DNA of 64,000 bases from contig JAOBJN010000002.1 of NCBI GenBank assembly GCA_025728475.1, positions 92,617-156,616 on the forward strand. Reading direction: 5' to 3'. This document shows, in pieces, positions 27,082 to 36,774 of this stretch. Position 1 is the stretch's first letter; the number at the start of each line of letters is the position of its first letter. This DNA is from Candidatus Lightella neohaematopini. GTDB lineage: Bacteria > Pseudomonadota > Gammaproteobacteria > Enterobacterales > Enterobacteriaceae. The translations under genes were made by a program, and so were the position numbers. Under the pieces are notes generated by a model, which saw only the letters and a list, made by a program, of their open reading frames with translations, searched no databases and was not told the DNA's origin.

Positions 27082-27429
27082 ATGACTCGTGTTAAAAGAG
27101 GAGTAACTGCTCATCAACGACATAAAAAAATATTAAAACAAGCAAGTGGTTACTACGGAGCTAGATCAAGAACATATCGTTCAGCTTTTCAAGCAGTTAT
27201 AAAAGCTAATCAGTATAGTTACAGAGATCGTCGAAATAAAAAGAGACAATTCCGTAAATCATGGATTATTAAAATAAATGCAGCTTCTAGATTATATGGA
27301 TTAACTTACAGTCAATTGATATGTAAATTAAAGAAATTATCTATTTTAATAAATAGAAAAATAATTACTAATTTAATTATACATAATCCAGAAATATTTA
27401 AAAATTTAATTAAACAAATAAAACAATAG
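27082..27429 (+). CDS. rplT: 50S ribosomal protein L20
   Basis: L20 is essential for early large-subunit assembly and in E. coli represses its own operon. From ATG 27082 the product is 115 residues (E. coli 118): [41 protein letters not shown], then [26 protein letters not shown]. The frame extends back to a TTG at 27070, but GGAGG at 27072-27076 five bases before 27082 fixes the start. It is followed by pheS after 25 bases; the pheM leader and attenuator of E. coli are not seen in that short space. Confidence 0.97.
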   Translation: MTRVKRGVTAHQRHKKILKQASGYYGARSRTYRSAFQAVIKANQYSYRDRRNKKRQFRKSWIIKINAASRLYGLTYSQLICKLKKLSILINRKIITNLIIHNPEIFKNLIKQIKQ

Positions 27430-27454
27430 TTTTTATTATTTAATCTTAATTAAT

Positions 27455-28435
27455 ATGTCTAATATCAAAAATTTATTTAATAAAGTAAAAGAAAAAGTAT
27501 CATTATCAAAAAATATTTATGAGTTGAATTCAATTTATAGTAAATTTTTAGGTAAAAATAGTTATATCAGTAAATTAACAAAAAAAATACACTTAATAAA
27601 TCTAAAAGATAGATCTTATGTTGGTAAATTAATTAATAAAACAAAATGTGATATTACAAATATAATATTAAAACATAGAGAATATTTAGAAAAAGAAACA
27701 TTAGAAAAATCTATTGCTGACGAAAAAATAGATATTACATTACCTGGAAGAACTAGCAGAATAGGTGGGTTACATCCAATTACATCTGCAGTAACAGATA
27801 TTAACTACTTTTTTTACAAATTAAATTTTACTAATGTTCCTGGATTAGAAATAGAAGATAGTTACCATAATTTTGATGCATTAAATATACCAATTAATCA
27901 TCCATCAAGAAATCCTCAAGATACTTTTTGGTTAGATAAAGAGACATTATTACGTACACAAACATCTAGTATACAAGTTAGATATATGAAACATAATAAA
28001 CCACCAATACGTATTGTTTCCTTTGGAAAAGTGTACAGAAAAGACTATAGTGTTACTCATACACCGATGTTTCATCAAATGGAAGGATTAGTAGTTGACC
28101 GTAACATAAATTTATTACATTTAAAAAATATAATACATAAATTTTTAAATTTTTTCTTTAATAAAAAGAAAATTACTCGTTTCCGTATGTCTTATTTTCC
28201 ATTTACTGAACCATCGATGGAAATTGATATTATGAATAATAATAATTGGTTAGAAGTTATTGGTTGTGGTATGGTTCATCCTAAAGTACTAAAAAATTTA
28301 AATATAAATACAAAAATTTTTTCTGGTTTTGCTTTTGGTTTAGGAATAGAACGTTTAGTCATGATACGTTATAATATAAACGATATAAGATATTTTTTTA
28401 AAAATGATTTACGTTTTCTTAAACAATTTAAATAA
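27455..28435 (+). CDS. pheS: phenylalanyl-tRNA synthetase alpha subunit
   Basis: PheS is the catalytic class II subunit of the heterotetrameric PheRS. The 326-residue protein (E. coli 327) has an N-terminal coiled-coil region (about 1-85), LPGRTSRIGGLHPIT, NFDALNIPINHPSR, the catalytic-core HTPMFHQMEGLVVD, FPFTEPSMEIDI and the motif 3 segment GFAFGLGIERLVMI. Everything appears intact. It precedes pheT by 11 bases. ihfA, which follows pheT in E. coli, is not present. Confidence 0.97.
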   Translation: MSNIKNLFNKVKEKVSLSKNIYELNSIYSKFLGKNSYISKLTKKIHLINLKDRSYVGKLINKTKCDITNIILKHREYLEKETLEKSIADEKIDITLPGRTSRIGGLHPITSAVTDINYFFYKLNFTNVPGLEIEDSYHNFDALNIPINHPSRNPQDTFWLDKETLLRTQTSSIQVRYMKHNKPPIRIVSFGKVYRKDYSVTHTPMFHQMEGLVVDRNINLLHLKNIIHKFLNFFFNKKKITRFRMSYFPFTEPSMEIDIMNNNNWLEVIGCGMVHPKVLKNLNINTKIFSGFAFGLGIERLVMIRYNINDIRYFFKNDLRFLKQFK

Positions 28436-28446
28436 TGAGATACTAA

Positions 28447-30822
28447 ATGATATTTAGTGAGCTTTGGTTACGTGAAATTTTAAATTTTAATATTAATGTA
28501 AATTCTTTAATTAATAAATTAACTATATCTGGATTTGAGGTAGATAATGTTAATTTATTAATTAATAACAATATTTCAGGATTAGTAATTGGTGTTATTA
28601 CAGAAATTAGATATTTACCAAAACTAAATAATTTATTTTTATTAAAAATTAATATTGGTTATAAAATTATTAATATTATTTTAGATAATATAATAGTTAA
28701 TATTAACACTAAAGTAGTAGTTGCTCCAGTAGGAGCAACTACTATAACAAATAAATACATTAAATATGCTAAAATAAATGGAATACCTTCTGAAGGTATT
28801 CTATGTTCATTTTTAGATTTAGGTATTAATGAATACGGTAATAATATTATAATATTACCACATGATGCTCCAATAGGTTATGATATAAAAAAATATTTAA
28901 ATTTGGATGATAATATTATTAACGTCAATATTCCATTTAATAGAATTGATTGTTATAACGTTTTAGGATTAGCTAGGGAAATATTAACATTAAATAATGT
29001 TAAATTTAATTTGTTTAATTATTATCATATAACACCACCAAAAATAAAAGATGTTATTAAAATTAATATAAAAGTTCCTTATATATGTCCAATTTTTTTA
29101 TCAAGAATAATCAAAAATATTAGGATTAATAATCCATTACCTATATGGTTATTAGAAAAATTACGTAGAGTAGGTATAAAATTAACATTTTCTATTTTAG
29201 ATATTATTAATTATATTTTTCTAGAATTAGGTTATGTAGTAATGATTTTTAATAAAAACATTGTTAGTAATGGAATTATAATTCGTAAGTTAAAATTAAC
29301 TGATAATATAGAACAAAATAAATTAAATTTCTTACCTAAGAATATAGTAATTTCTAACTATAAAAAAATATTATCTTATTTAGAATTATCCAATAATATT
29401 AATGATAATATAGATATAGTTATTAATTGTGCTTTTTTTAATACTTTAGATAATATTACTTATATTAACAAATTTACTACACATAATAATTTTAATGTTG
29501 TTATGAATAAATTAGATTATCATTTAGTAACAGTTGTTATAGAAAAAACTACTGAATTATTAGTAAAAATATATGGTGGTATTCCAGGCCCAATCACAAG
29601 TATAACTTATAATAAATTATTACCAAAAAATAAACAAATAATATTAAAAAAAAGTAAACTCTATAAAATAACTGGAGTAAAAATACCAAGTTATAATGTA
29701 GATAATATATTATATAATATTGGTTGTTTAGTTGATAAAAAAAAATATTCTTGGTACGTTTATTCCCCTAGTTGGCGTTGTGATTTATTACAAGAAGAAG
29801 ATTTAATTGAAGAATTAATACGTATATATGGTTTTGATAATATTTATAGTAATGATCAATTAAACAATAATAAATATATAACATTATCTAAATACAAATT
29901 ATCAACATTATTGGATCGTACTAAAATATTATTGGTAGATAAAGGATATCAAGAAATCATTAGTTATAGTTTTATCGATAAAAAATTACAAACCTTGCTA
30001 TATCCAAATAAAAAATTAGTTACATTAATTAATCCAATAAATATTAATATGTCATCTATGAGATTGTCTTTATTACCTGGATTAATTCATGTATTAATTT
30101 ATAATAAAAATAGACAGTTACAATGTATTCGTTTATTTGAATCAGGATTTTGTTTTTCTTATAAAAATTGTAATAATAGTAATAATCGTATTGTACAACA
30201 TTTTATGTTATCAGGATTAATATATGGTAATTATTCATATAAACATTGGAATTTATCTAATAGATTATTAGATTTTTACGATATTAAAGGTGATTTAGAA
30301 TCAATATTTATCTTAATTGATATAATAGATAATATAGAATTTAGAGTTTGTAATGATCCATTATTACATCCCGGACAAAGTGCATATATTTTTTTTAAAA
30401 ATACTTATATAGGTTTAATTGGAACTATTCATCCATTAATACAAAAAAAATTATCTTTATCAAATAAAATATTAGTTTTTGAACTATTATGGAATTATAT
30501 TAATAAATTTAAAAAAAATAGAAAAATTAATTTGTTATCTAAATACCCAGTTAGTTATAGAGAATTATCTATTATAATTTCAGATGATATTTTATCTATT
30601 GATATTATCAAAGAATGTAAAAAATGTATTGATACTAGTTTAATTAATGTTAGAATATTTGATGTATATAAGGGTGGTAATATTTCTAAAGGTTATAAAA
30701 GTGTTACTATTAGTATAAAAATACAAAATTATTCTCGTAATTTAGAAGAAAATGAAATATCTAGTATTGTTAATAAGTGTTTTTTAAAATTAAAACAAAG
30801 ATTTGGTGCTTATTTAAGATAA
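28447..30822 (+). CDS. pheT: phenylalanyl-tRNA synthetase beta subunit
   Basis: PheT provides tRNA binding, and in most bacteria the editing site, of PheRS. The 791-residue protein (E. coli 795) has the N-terminal OB-fold tRNA-binding region (about 40-145), B3/B4 and B5 regions in the middle (IYGGIPGPITS, WRCDLLQEEDLIEELIRIYGFDNI), the pseudo-catalytic domain (SMRLSLLPGLI), and the C-terminal ferredoxin-like anticodon-binding domain (KYPVSYRELSIIIS). The N-terminal half is much more diverged than the C-terminal half, so whether editing still works cannot be told from reading alone. Confidence 0.96.
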   Translation: MIFSELWLREILNFNINVNSLINKLTISGFEVDNVNLLINNNISGLVIGVITEIRYLPKLNNLFLLKINIGYKIINIILDNIIVNINTKVVVAPVGATTITNKYIKYAKINGIPSEGILCSFLDLGINEYGNNIIILPHDAPIGYDIKKYLNLDDNIINVNIPFNRIDCYNVLGLAREILTLNNVKFNLFNYYHITPPKIKDVIKINIKVPYICPIFLSRIIKNIRINNPLPIWLLEKLRRVGIKLTFSILDIINYIFLELGYVVMIFNKNIVSNGIIIRKLKLTDNIEQNKLNFLPKNIVISNYKKILSYLELSNNINDNIDIVINCAFFNTLDNITYINKFTTHNNFNVVMNKLDYHLVTVVIEKTTELLVKIYGGIPGPITSITYNKLLPKNKQIILKKSKLYKITGVKIPSYNVDNILYNIGCLVDKKKYSWYVYSPSWRCDLLQEEDLIEELIRIYGFDNIYSNDQLNNNKYITLSKYKLSTLLDRTKILLVDKGYQEIISYSFIDKKLQTLLYPNKKLVTLINPININMSSMRLSLLPGLIHVLIYNKNRQLQCIRLFESGFCFSYKNCNNSNNRIVQHFMLSGLIYGNYSYKHWNLSNRLLDFYDIKGDLESIFILIDIIDNIEFRVCNDPLLHPGQSAYIFFKNTYIGLIGTIHPLIQKKLSLSNKILVFELLWNYINKFKKNRKINLLSKYPVSYRELSIIISDDILSIDIIKECKKCIDTSLINVRIFDVYKGGNISKGYKSVTISIKIQNYSRNLEENEISSIVNKCFLKLKQRFGAYLR

Positions 30823-30943
30823 TAAATAATTTTTATTAAAAATATTTTCACATTAGTAATTATTATTAAATAACTTGATAAGTTTAATAAATAAAATTAT
30901 TAATATTTTAGATAATCACTTTTAATATTAACAAGTGTATATA

Positions 30944-32401
30944 ATGATAAATAAAAATGAAAAAGATATAATTAACTTAGTAAAAAAAAATATAGAATAT
31001 AAAGAAGGATTTTATACTAAATTAATTAGTGATGAATTAGAAAATGGGTTAAATGAACAAGTAGTACGTGATATCTCGAAAAAAAAATGTGAACCGGATT
31101 GGATGTTAGAATTTCGTCTTAAAGCTTATCACACATGGGTAAGTATGAAAGAGCCTCATTGGTTAAATGCTTATTATCCTAATATTAATTATAATAGTTA
31201 TAGTTATTATTCTGCACCGAAATATAAAGGTCATGCAGTAAGTAATAAAAAAACAGATAATTATTATCTTACTAATGAAGTAAAACAAACATTTGATAGA
31301 TTAGGAATTCCTACTGAGGAAATTAATAATATTGCAATTGATGCAGTATTTGATTCTGTATCAGTATCTACTACTTATCAAAAAGAATTATTAAGTTATG
31401 GTATCATTTTTTGTTCTTTAAGTTTTGCAATAAATAATTATCCAGAATTAGTTCGTAAATATTTAGGTAGTGTTGTTCCTATAAATGATAACTTTTTTTC
31501 AGCTCTTAATTCTGCAGTACTATCAGATGGTACATTTATTTATATTCCTAAAGGAGTAAAATGCCCGATAGAATTATCTACATATTTTCGTATTAATTCT
31601 ATAAATACCGGACAATTTGAACGAACTATTATTATAGCAGATCAAGACAGTTATGTTAGTTATATTGAAGGATGTTCAGCTCCAATAAGAAAAAATTATC
31701 AATTGCACGCAGCAGTAGTAGAAATAATTATACTAGATAATGCTACAGTAAAATATTCTACTATCCAAAATTGGTTTGCAGGTATTAATCATGTAAGTGG
31801 AATATTAAATTTTGTAACTAAACGTGCATTATGTATAGGTAATAATTCAAAAATGTCTTGGATTCAATCAGAAACTGGTTCAGCAATAACTTGGAAATAT
31901 CCAAGTATTATTCTTAAAGGTAACAATGCTATAGGTGAATTTTATTCTATTGCACTTACTAATATGCATCAATGTGCTGATACTGGAACAAAAATGATTC
32001 ATATAGGTAAAAATACTAACTCTACTATAATTTCTAAAAGTATTTCAGCTGGTCATAGTAAAAATACTTATCGGGGATTAGTAAAAATAGACCATAATGC
32101 TAGTTATTCACGTAACTACACACAATGTCATTCTATTATGATCGGTAATAAATGCGGTACCTATACTTTACCAGATATACAAGTATGTAACAATTCTTCA
32201 CAAGTAGAACATGAAGCTTTAACTTCATCAGTGGGTGAAAATCAACTATTCTATCTTAATCAAAGAGGAATAAATAATGATAATGCTATTTCTATGATAA
32301 TTAGTGGATTTTGTCAAGATATATTTACTAAATTACCACTAGAATTTGCAATGGAAGCAAAAAAACTACTTACTATAAATTTAGATGAAGGTTTAGGATA
32401 A
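30944..32401 (+). CDS. sufB: Fe-S cluster scaffold subunit SufB
   Basis: SufB is the scaffold of the SufBCD complex on which Fe-S clusters are built. From ATG 30944 the protein is 485 residues (E. coli 495); a GTG at 30935 is possible. It shows PDWMLEFRLKAYHTW, YIPKGVKCPIELSTYFRIN, SYIEGCSAP, a KMSWIQSETGSAITWKYPS segment, and the cluster-assembly region NKCGTYTLPDIQV with its cysteine and VEHEALTSSVGENQLFYLNQRGI. It starts the suf run; sufA, which precedes it in E. coli, is absent. It is the only Fe-S assembly system visible in the window. Confidence 0.96.
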   Translation: MINKNEKDIINLVKKNIEYKEGFYTKLISDELENGLNEQVVRDISKKKCEPDWMLEFRLKAYHTWVSMKEPHWLNAYYPNINYNSYSYYSAPKYKGHAVSNKKTDNYYLTNEVKQTFDRLGIPTEEINNIAIDAVFDSVSVSTTYQKELLSYGIIFCSLSFAINNYPELVRKYLGSVVPINDNFFSALNSAVLSDGTFIYIPKGVKCPIELSTYFRINSINTGQFERTIIIADQDSYVSYIEGCSAPIRKNYQLHAAVVEIIILDNATVKYSTIQNWFAGINHVSGILNFVTKRALCIGNNSKMSWIQSETGSAITWKYPSIILKGNNAIGEFYSIALTNMHQCADTGTKMIHIGKNTNSTIISKSISAGHSKNTYRGLVKIDHNASYSRNYTQCHSIMIGNKCGTYTLPDIQVCNNSSQVEHEALTSSVGENQLFYLNQRGINNDNAISMIISGFCQDIFTKLPLEFAMEAKKLLTINLDEGLG

Positions 32402-32436
32402 TATAAATTACTTCAGTTTATTCCAATTGAGGTTGT

Positions 32437-33186
32437 ATGTTAATTATAGAAAATTTAGATGTTAGTGTAAATAATAATACTATTATAAAAAAATTAAATC
32501 TTGTAGTCGATTATGGTGAAGTACATGTTATCATGGGTCCTAATGGATCAGGAAAAAGTACTTTATCTGCTGTTATAGCGGGTAATAAAAAATATAATAT
32601 TACTAATGGTAAAATAATATTTAATAATAATAATTTACTAAATCTCAGCCCTGATGAAAGAGCAAAATATGGAATATTTGTTGCTTTTCAATACCCAATT
32701 GATATTCCAGGTGTGAGTAATTTTACTTTTCTTAAAGTAGCAATTAATAATATAAGAAAAAGCAATGATTTATTAGCATTAGATAATGCACATCTAATAC
32801 CATTAATAACAAGCAAAATTAAGTTATTAAATATGTCTGATGATTTATTACATAAATTTGTTAATGTAGGCTTATCTGGTGGAGAAAGAAAATTAAGTGA
32901 AGTTTTACAGCTACTATTATTAGAACCAAAATTATGTATATTAGATGAAATAGACTCAGGTTTAGATATTGATTCATTAAAATTGGTAGCCACTACTATA
33001 AATAGTATACGAAATAAAAATAGATCATTTATTATTATTACTCATTATCAAAGAATTTTAAAATATATTGAACCAGATAAAGTACATATACTATATAACG
33101 GTTGTATTATTAAATCTGGTAATAAGTTTTTAGTAGAAAAACTAGAGGAACATGGTTATGACTGGTTTGCTAAACAGCAATACTAG
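32437..33186 (+). CDS. sufC: Fe-S assembly ATPase SufC
   Basis: SufC is the ABC-type ATPase that drives conformational change in SufBCD. The 249-residue protein (E. coli 248) has Walker A GPNGSGKSTLS near 34, Q-loop VAFQYPIDIPGVSN, signature LSGGERKLSEVLQLL near 148, Walker B CILDEIDSGLDID near 168 and the switch histidine in IITHYQRIL. All are intact. It follows sufB by 35 bases and overlaps sufD. Confidence 0.97.
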   Translation: MLIIENLDVSVNNNTIIKKLNLVVDYGEVHVIMGPNGSGKSTLSAVIAGNKKYNITNGKIIFNNNNLLNLSPDERAKYGIFVAFQYPIDIPGVSNFTFLKVAINNIRKSNDLLALDNAHLIPLITSKIKLLNMSDDLLHKFVNVGLSGGERKLSEVLQLLLLEPKLCILDEIDSGLDIDSLKLVATTINSIRNKNRSFIIITHYQRILKYIEPDKVHILYNGCIIKSGNKFLVEKLEEHGYDWFAKQQY

Positions 33187-34414
33187 TAATTTATTACCTC
33201 AATGGTATAAATTATTTAGCAAAAAAAAAATTTATAGTTCAATAAAATTTTATAAACACTGGAAATATATTAAAATGCTGTGGTCAATACCAAATATTTT
33301 TAATAAGTATTATAATGATATAAGTTATAACAAGTTATTAAAAAGTAAATTTATATTACGAAATAATAAATATTCTAATAATTTTAATATATCTAGTATT
33401 ATTGAAAATGTTCATATATTAGTTTTTATTAATGGTAATTTTTATTCTGAATTAAGTAATTATAATAAGAATATTAATATTGAATTGAAATATAATGACA
33501 ATAATATAAATTTTAATAAAAATTCTGATATATTTTATCATTTAACAGAAAGTTTCTGTTATAAAACATATATTATCAATATAAATAAAGATATTGATGA
33601 AAAACCAATATACTTATTACATATTAATGATGGTTTATCTAAAGATACAGTTAATATATCACAAAATCGTTATTATATTAATATTTTAAAAAATACAAAA
33701 ACACATATCATAGAATATTTTACTGATAATAATAAATATTATTCTTATATTAACAATATTAATACATTTATATTTATTCATAATTATGCTACACTTGAAT
33801 ATACTAAGTTATCATTAGAAAATCATTATAGTTATCATTTTAATTATAAGTATATTACTATTAGTGATCATGCTAAATTAAACAGTAATATATTTGTTGT
33901 AGGAAATAAAATTCATAAGGATGAAATGCATATTAAATCAAATGGAATTAACACATTAATATGTGCTAATAGTTTATCTGTATTATCAAATAATAATAAT
34001 AATATAATTAATACTTATATACATCATATTGCTAGTAGTTGCACTAGTAAGCAGTTACATAAAGCTATTATTAGTAATAATAGTAAATATTTACTTAATG
34101 GGATGATAAAAATAATGCAGTTAGCTTCAAAGATTAATAGTAATATATTCAGTCAAGGATTACTATTAGATAGTACTTCAAAATTTAACACGAAACCACA
34201 AATAGAAATATATAATCGTAAAGTTCATTGTACTCATGGAGTAGTTATTAGTAATATTAATTGTGATCAGATTTTTTACTTGTGTTCAAGAGGAATTAGT
34301 TATATTGATGCTAAAAAAATAATTATTGATGCTTTTTTTAAAGAAGTAATTAATAAAATTAGTCATTATGAGTTACATAAAGTAATATTTAACATTTTTA
34401 AAAATTTAATTTAA
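33158..34414 (+). CDS. sufD: Fe-S cluster assembly protein SufD
   Basis: SufD is the SufB paralogue that completes SufBC2D and is linked to iron entry. The likely start MTGLLNSNTSNLLPQWYKLF at 33158 mirrors E. coli MAGLPNSSNALQQWHHLF and overlaps sufC by 29 bases; an ATG at 33152 also exists. The protein is about 418 residues (E. coli 423). The N-terminal half is strongly diverged and Asn/Ile-rich. The beta-helix core keeps SFCYKTYIININ-like repeats, SSCTSKQLHKAIISNNS, LLLDSTSKFNTKPQIEIY, VHCTHGVVISNINCDQIFYLCSRGIS. A run of ten A (33221-33230) lies near the start. Confidence 0.92.
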   Translation: MTGLLNSNTSNLLPQWYKLFSKKKIYSSIKFYKHWKYIKMLWSIPNIFNKYYNDISYNKLLKSKFILRNNKYSNNFNISSIIENVHILVFINGNFYSELSNYNKNINIELKYNDNNINFNKNSDIFYHLTESFCYKTYIININKDIDEKPIYLLHINDGLSKDTVNISQNRYYINILKNTKTHIIEYFTDNNKYYSYINNINTFIFIHNYATLEYTKLSLENHYSYHFNYKYITISDHAKLNSNIFVVGNKIHKDEMHIKSNGINTLICANSLSVLSNNNNNIINTYIHHIASSCTSKQLHKAIISNNSKYLLNGMIKIMQLASKINSNIFSQGLLLDSTSKFNTKPQIEIYNRKVHCTHGVVISNINCDQIFYLCSRGISYIDAKKIIIDAFFKEVINKISHYELHKVIFNIFKNLI

Positions 34415-34420
34415 TTAATT

Positions 34421-35653
34421 ATGATATATCCCATATCAAAAATTAGACTAGATTTTCCTATTTTAAATAAAAAAATAAATAATAATCAATTGGTATATTT
34501 TGATAATGCAGCAAGTTCATTAAAACCTAATTATGTAATAGAACGCGAAATGAACTATTATAAATATGAATATGCAGCAGTTCATAGAGGTATTCATACA
34601 TTAAGTCGTGAAGCAACTAATAAAGTAGAACAAGTACGCTGTAAGATAGCTAATTTTATTAATGCTAAACAAACTGAAGAAATTATATTTACTAAGGGTA
34701 CAACTGAGGGTATTAATTTAGTTGCTTATAGTTGGGGTAGAAAATTTTTACGTCCTGGAGATAGTATTGTTATTACAGAAATGGAACATCATGCTAATAT
34801 TGTACCTTGGCAAATACTAGCAAAAGAAAAGAAGTTGTTTATTAAATATATACCATTACTACCAAATGGTACTTTAGATTTATCACAATTATCATCACTA
34901 ATAAATAGTAATACTCGTTTATTTGCAATTACTGCAGTATCAAATGTATTAGGAATTATTAATCCAATAGAAGATATTATTAATCAAGTAAAAAATATTA
35001 GTAATAGTTTAGTATTAGTTGATGGAGCACAATGTATTATGCATCAAAAAGTTGATGTACAGTTATTAAATTGTGATTTTTATGTATTTTCAGGTCATAA
35101 AATGTATGGTCCAACTGGCATCGGAATATTATATGGTAAAAAACATTTACTTGATAGTATGTCACCTTGGGAAACTGGTGGTGCCATGATTAAAAATGTT
35201 AGTTTAACAAAAAAGACTACCTTTAATCAAGTACCATGGAAATTCGAAGCTGGTTCACCTAATACTGCTGGTATTATAGGATTAGGTGCTGCTATTGATT
35301 ATATAGAAGATATTGGATTACAACAAATTTCATTACATGAAAAGTTGTTAACTAAATATGCTTTTAATGTTTTAAATAATATTCCTAATATAAAAATTTA
35401 TGGATCTATTACATATAATAGAATTAGTGTAATTTCTTTTAATTTAGGCACACATCATGCTTATGATATAGGTAGTTTATTAGATATTTATGGTATTGCT
35501 ATTCGTACTGGTCATCAATGTGCATTACCAATTATGAATTATTTTAAAGTTAATAGTATGTGTAGAATATCGTTAGCTATGTATAATGATTATTTTGAAA
35601 TAGATAAATTAGTAGATATTTTAACAAAAATTAATAAAATATTAATTACTTAA
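34421..35653 (+). CDS. sufS: cysteine desulfurase SufS
   Basis: SufS takes sulfur from cysteine for cluster assembly. The 410-residue protein (E. coli 406) has FDNAASSLKPN, AAVHRGIHTLSREAT, the PLP-lysine in FSGHKMYGPTGIG, and the active-site cysteine in RTGHQCALPIMNYF. The sequence is well conserved along its length. It lies seven bases after sufD and 11 before sufE, its sulfur-transfer partner. Confidence 0.97.
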   Translation: MIYPISKIRLDFPILNKKINNNQLVYFDNAASSLKPNYVIEREMNYYKYEYAAVHRGIHTLSREATNKVEQVRCKIANFINAKQTEEIIFTKGTTEGINLVAYSWGRKFLRPGDSIVITEMEHHANIVPWQILAKEKKLFIKYIPLLPNGTLDLSQLSSLINSNTRLFAITAVSNVLGIINPIEDIINQVKNISNSLVLVDGAQCIMHQKVDVQLLNCDFYVFSGHKMYGPTGIGILYGKKHLLDSMSPWETGGAMIKNVSLTKKTTFNQVPWKFEAGSPNTAGIIGLGAAIDYIEDIGLQQISLHEKLLTKYAFNVLNNIPNIKIYGSITYNRISVISFNLGTHHAYDIGSLLDIYGIAIRTGHQCALPIMNYFKVNSMCRISLAMYNDYFEIDKLVDILTKINKILIT

Positions 35654-35664
35654 ATAAAATAATA

Positions 35665-36078
35665 ATGAATCAAGAACAATTAATATATAATTTTAATAAT
35701 TGTTTTTCTTGGGAAGAAAAATACTTATATCTCATTGAACTAGGACAAAAACTACCATCATTTCCTAATAAATATAGAATATCTAAATACTTAATTTCTG
35801 ATTGTCAGAGTCAGGTGTGGATAGTTTTAAGTAATAAAAACAATAAAGTTAATTTACAAGGACACAGTGATGCTTTAATAGTAAAAGGATTAATTGCTGT
35901 AGTATTTATTTTATATAAAGACTTAAGTTTAACAGAATTAATTAATCTTAACATATACTCATTATTAAATAATTTAAATCTAAATAAATATTTAACTGTA
36001 TCTAGAAATCATGGTTTACGTTCAATAATTAAAAATATAAGAGACCAAGCAAAACAACATACTTATCTATCTAAGTAA
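35665..36078 (+). CDS. sufE: cysteine desulfuration protein SufE
   Basis: SufE accepts persulfide sulfur from SufS and passes it to SufB. The 137-residue protein (E. coli 138) has SWEEKYLYLIELGQKLP, the active cysteine in YLISDCQSQVWIVL, the GHSDALIVKGLIAVV segment and the end SRNHGLRSIIKNIRDQA. It ends the suf operon; the E. coli ldtE gene that follows is absent, and lpp comes next on the opposite strand behind a shared hairpin. Confidence 0.96.
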   Translation: MNQEQLIYNFNNCFSWEEKYLYLIELGQKLPSFPNKYRISKYLISDCQSQVWIVLSNKNNKVNLQGHSDALIVKGLIAVVFILYKDLSLTELINLNIYSLLNNLNLNKYLTVSRNHGLRSIIKNIRDQAKQHTYLSK

Positions 36079-36117
36079 GTATATAAATACACTATAAATA
36101 TAAATATATATTATTTG

Positions 36118-36152
36118 GTAGAATAACGAATATTAACTAAACGTTATTCTAC
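36118..36152. terminator. bidirectional terminator-like hairpin between sufE and lpp
   Basis: A perfect 11-bp stem (36118-36128 with 36142-36152) with a 13-base loop lies in the 88-base gap between convergent sufE and lpp. The flanks are only moderately T-rich or A-rich, so termination strength is uncertain. The position between two convergent stops is what a shared terminator would need. Confidence 0.65.
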
Positions 36153-36166
36153 AATCCAAAAAATTT

Positions 36167-36403
36167 TTACTTACGATAATTAGTAATTTGATTATCTAAT
36201 CTTTGATTAGCTCTAACCGCATTATTTTTAGCATTTTGTATATCAGAATGCATGTTATCTACATCATTACTAATTTTATTAAATTTTGTGTCTAATGTCT
36301 TAACTTCTGAAGATATTTGATTAATTTTATTCTTATTAGAACAACCAACTAAAGAAAAACAACCAACAACTAAAATAGTTTGGATTAATTTAATATAATT
36401 CAT
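36167..36403 (-). CDS. lpp: major outer membrane lipoprotein Lpp (Braun's lipoprotein)
   Basis: Lpp is a trimeric coiled-coil lipoprotein that ties the outer membrane to peptidoglycan. The product is 78 residues, exactly E. coli length. The signal peptide ends in the lipobox LVGC (Cys21), heptads run through the body (ISSEVKTLDTKFNKISNDVDNMHSDIQ in pattern), and the C-terminus RANQRLDNQITNYRK keeps the final lysine that is linked to peptidoglycan. AAGGAAGGT lies five bases before the ATG as a strong ribosome binding site. In E. coli lpp also follows the suf-ldtE run. The transpeptidase LdtB at 5255-6175 is the likely anchoring enzyme. Confidence 0.96.
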   Translation of the reverse strand: MNYIKLIQTILVVGCFSLVGCSNKNKINQISSEVKTLDTKFNKISNDVDNMHSDIQNAKNNAVRANQRLDNQITNYRK

Positions 36404-36458
36404 AATTACCTTCCTTATACAGTTATTTAATAATATAGTAAAAATTAAACTATTTCAT

Positions 36459-36487
36459 AATCTATTAAATTCATGTTATATTATCAA
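36459..36487 (-). promoter_or_regulatory. candidate sigma70 promoter for lpp
   Basis: On the minus strand TTGATA (36482-36487) and TAGATT (36459-36464) are separated by 17 bases, about 56 bases before the lpp ATG. The -35 matches consensus at five of six positions and the -10 at four of six. AT-rich DNA makes chance matches likely, so this is tentative. Confidence 0.35.
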
Positions 36488-36549
36488 TAATTATCTATAA
36501 TTATACTTAAAATATTATATTTATATAGATAATAATAATTTTATTTAAA

Positions 36550-36624
36550 TACGTCCGAGTGGATTTGAACCACTGACCATCACTATGTCATAGTGATACT
36601 CTTACCATGCTGAGCTACGGACGT
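36550..36624 (-). tRNA. tRNA-Val(GAC)
   Basis: This 75-nt gene on the minus strand has acceptor ACGTCCG paired with CGGACGT, discriminator A, an anticodon stem TCACT/AGTGA closing the loop ATGACAT (anticodon GAC), and T-arm GGTTCAAATCC. CCA is not encoded. Its place near lpp and ribC corresponds to E. coli valV/valW, which also read GAC; one copy remains here. Confidence 0.93.
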
Positions 36625-36774
36625 GTTAGTCATAACTAAAATCTACTAAAATTCAACTACACAATCATAATATCATTAGTTTTTATTTAAATCTAGTAAT
36701 TATAATTATTTAATCATAAAATAATTAATAGCAAAATTATTATTTTAATGTTATACAAAAAAGGAATAAAACAT

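Noticed and set aside
32688-32993. A 101-codon open frame antisense to sufC
   Set aside because: It lies entirely inside the well-conserved sufC gene in the opposite direction, and shows no recognisable motif.
36625-36774. FMN riboswitch upstream of ribC
   Set aside because: The upstream sequence is AT-rich without the G/C-containing conserved RFN core, so there is no support for one.
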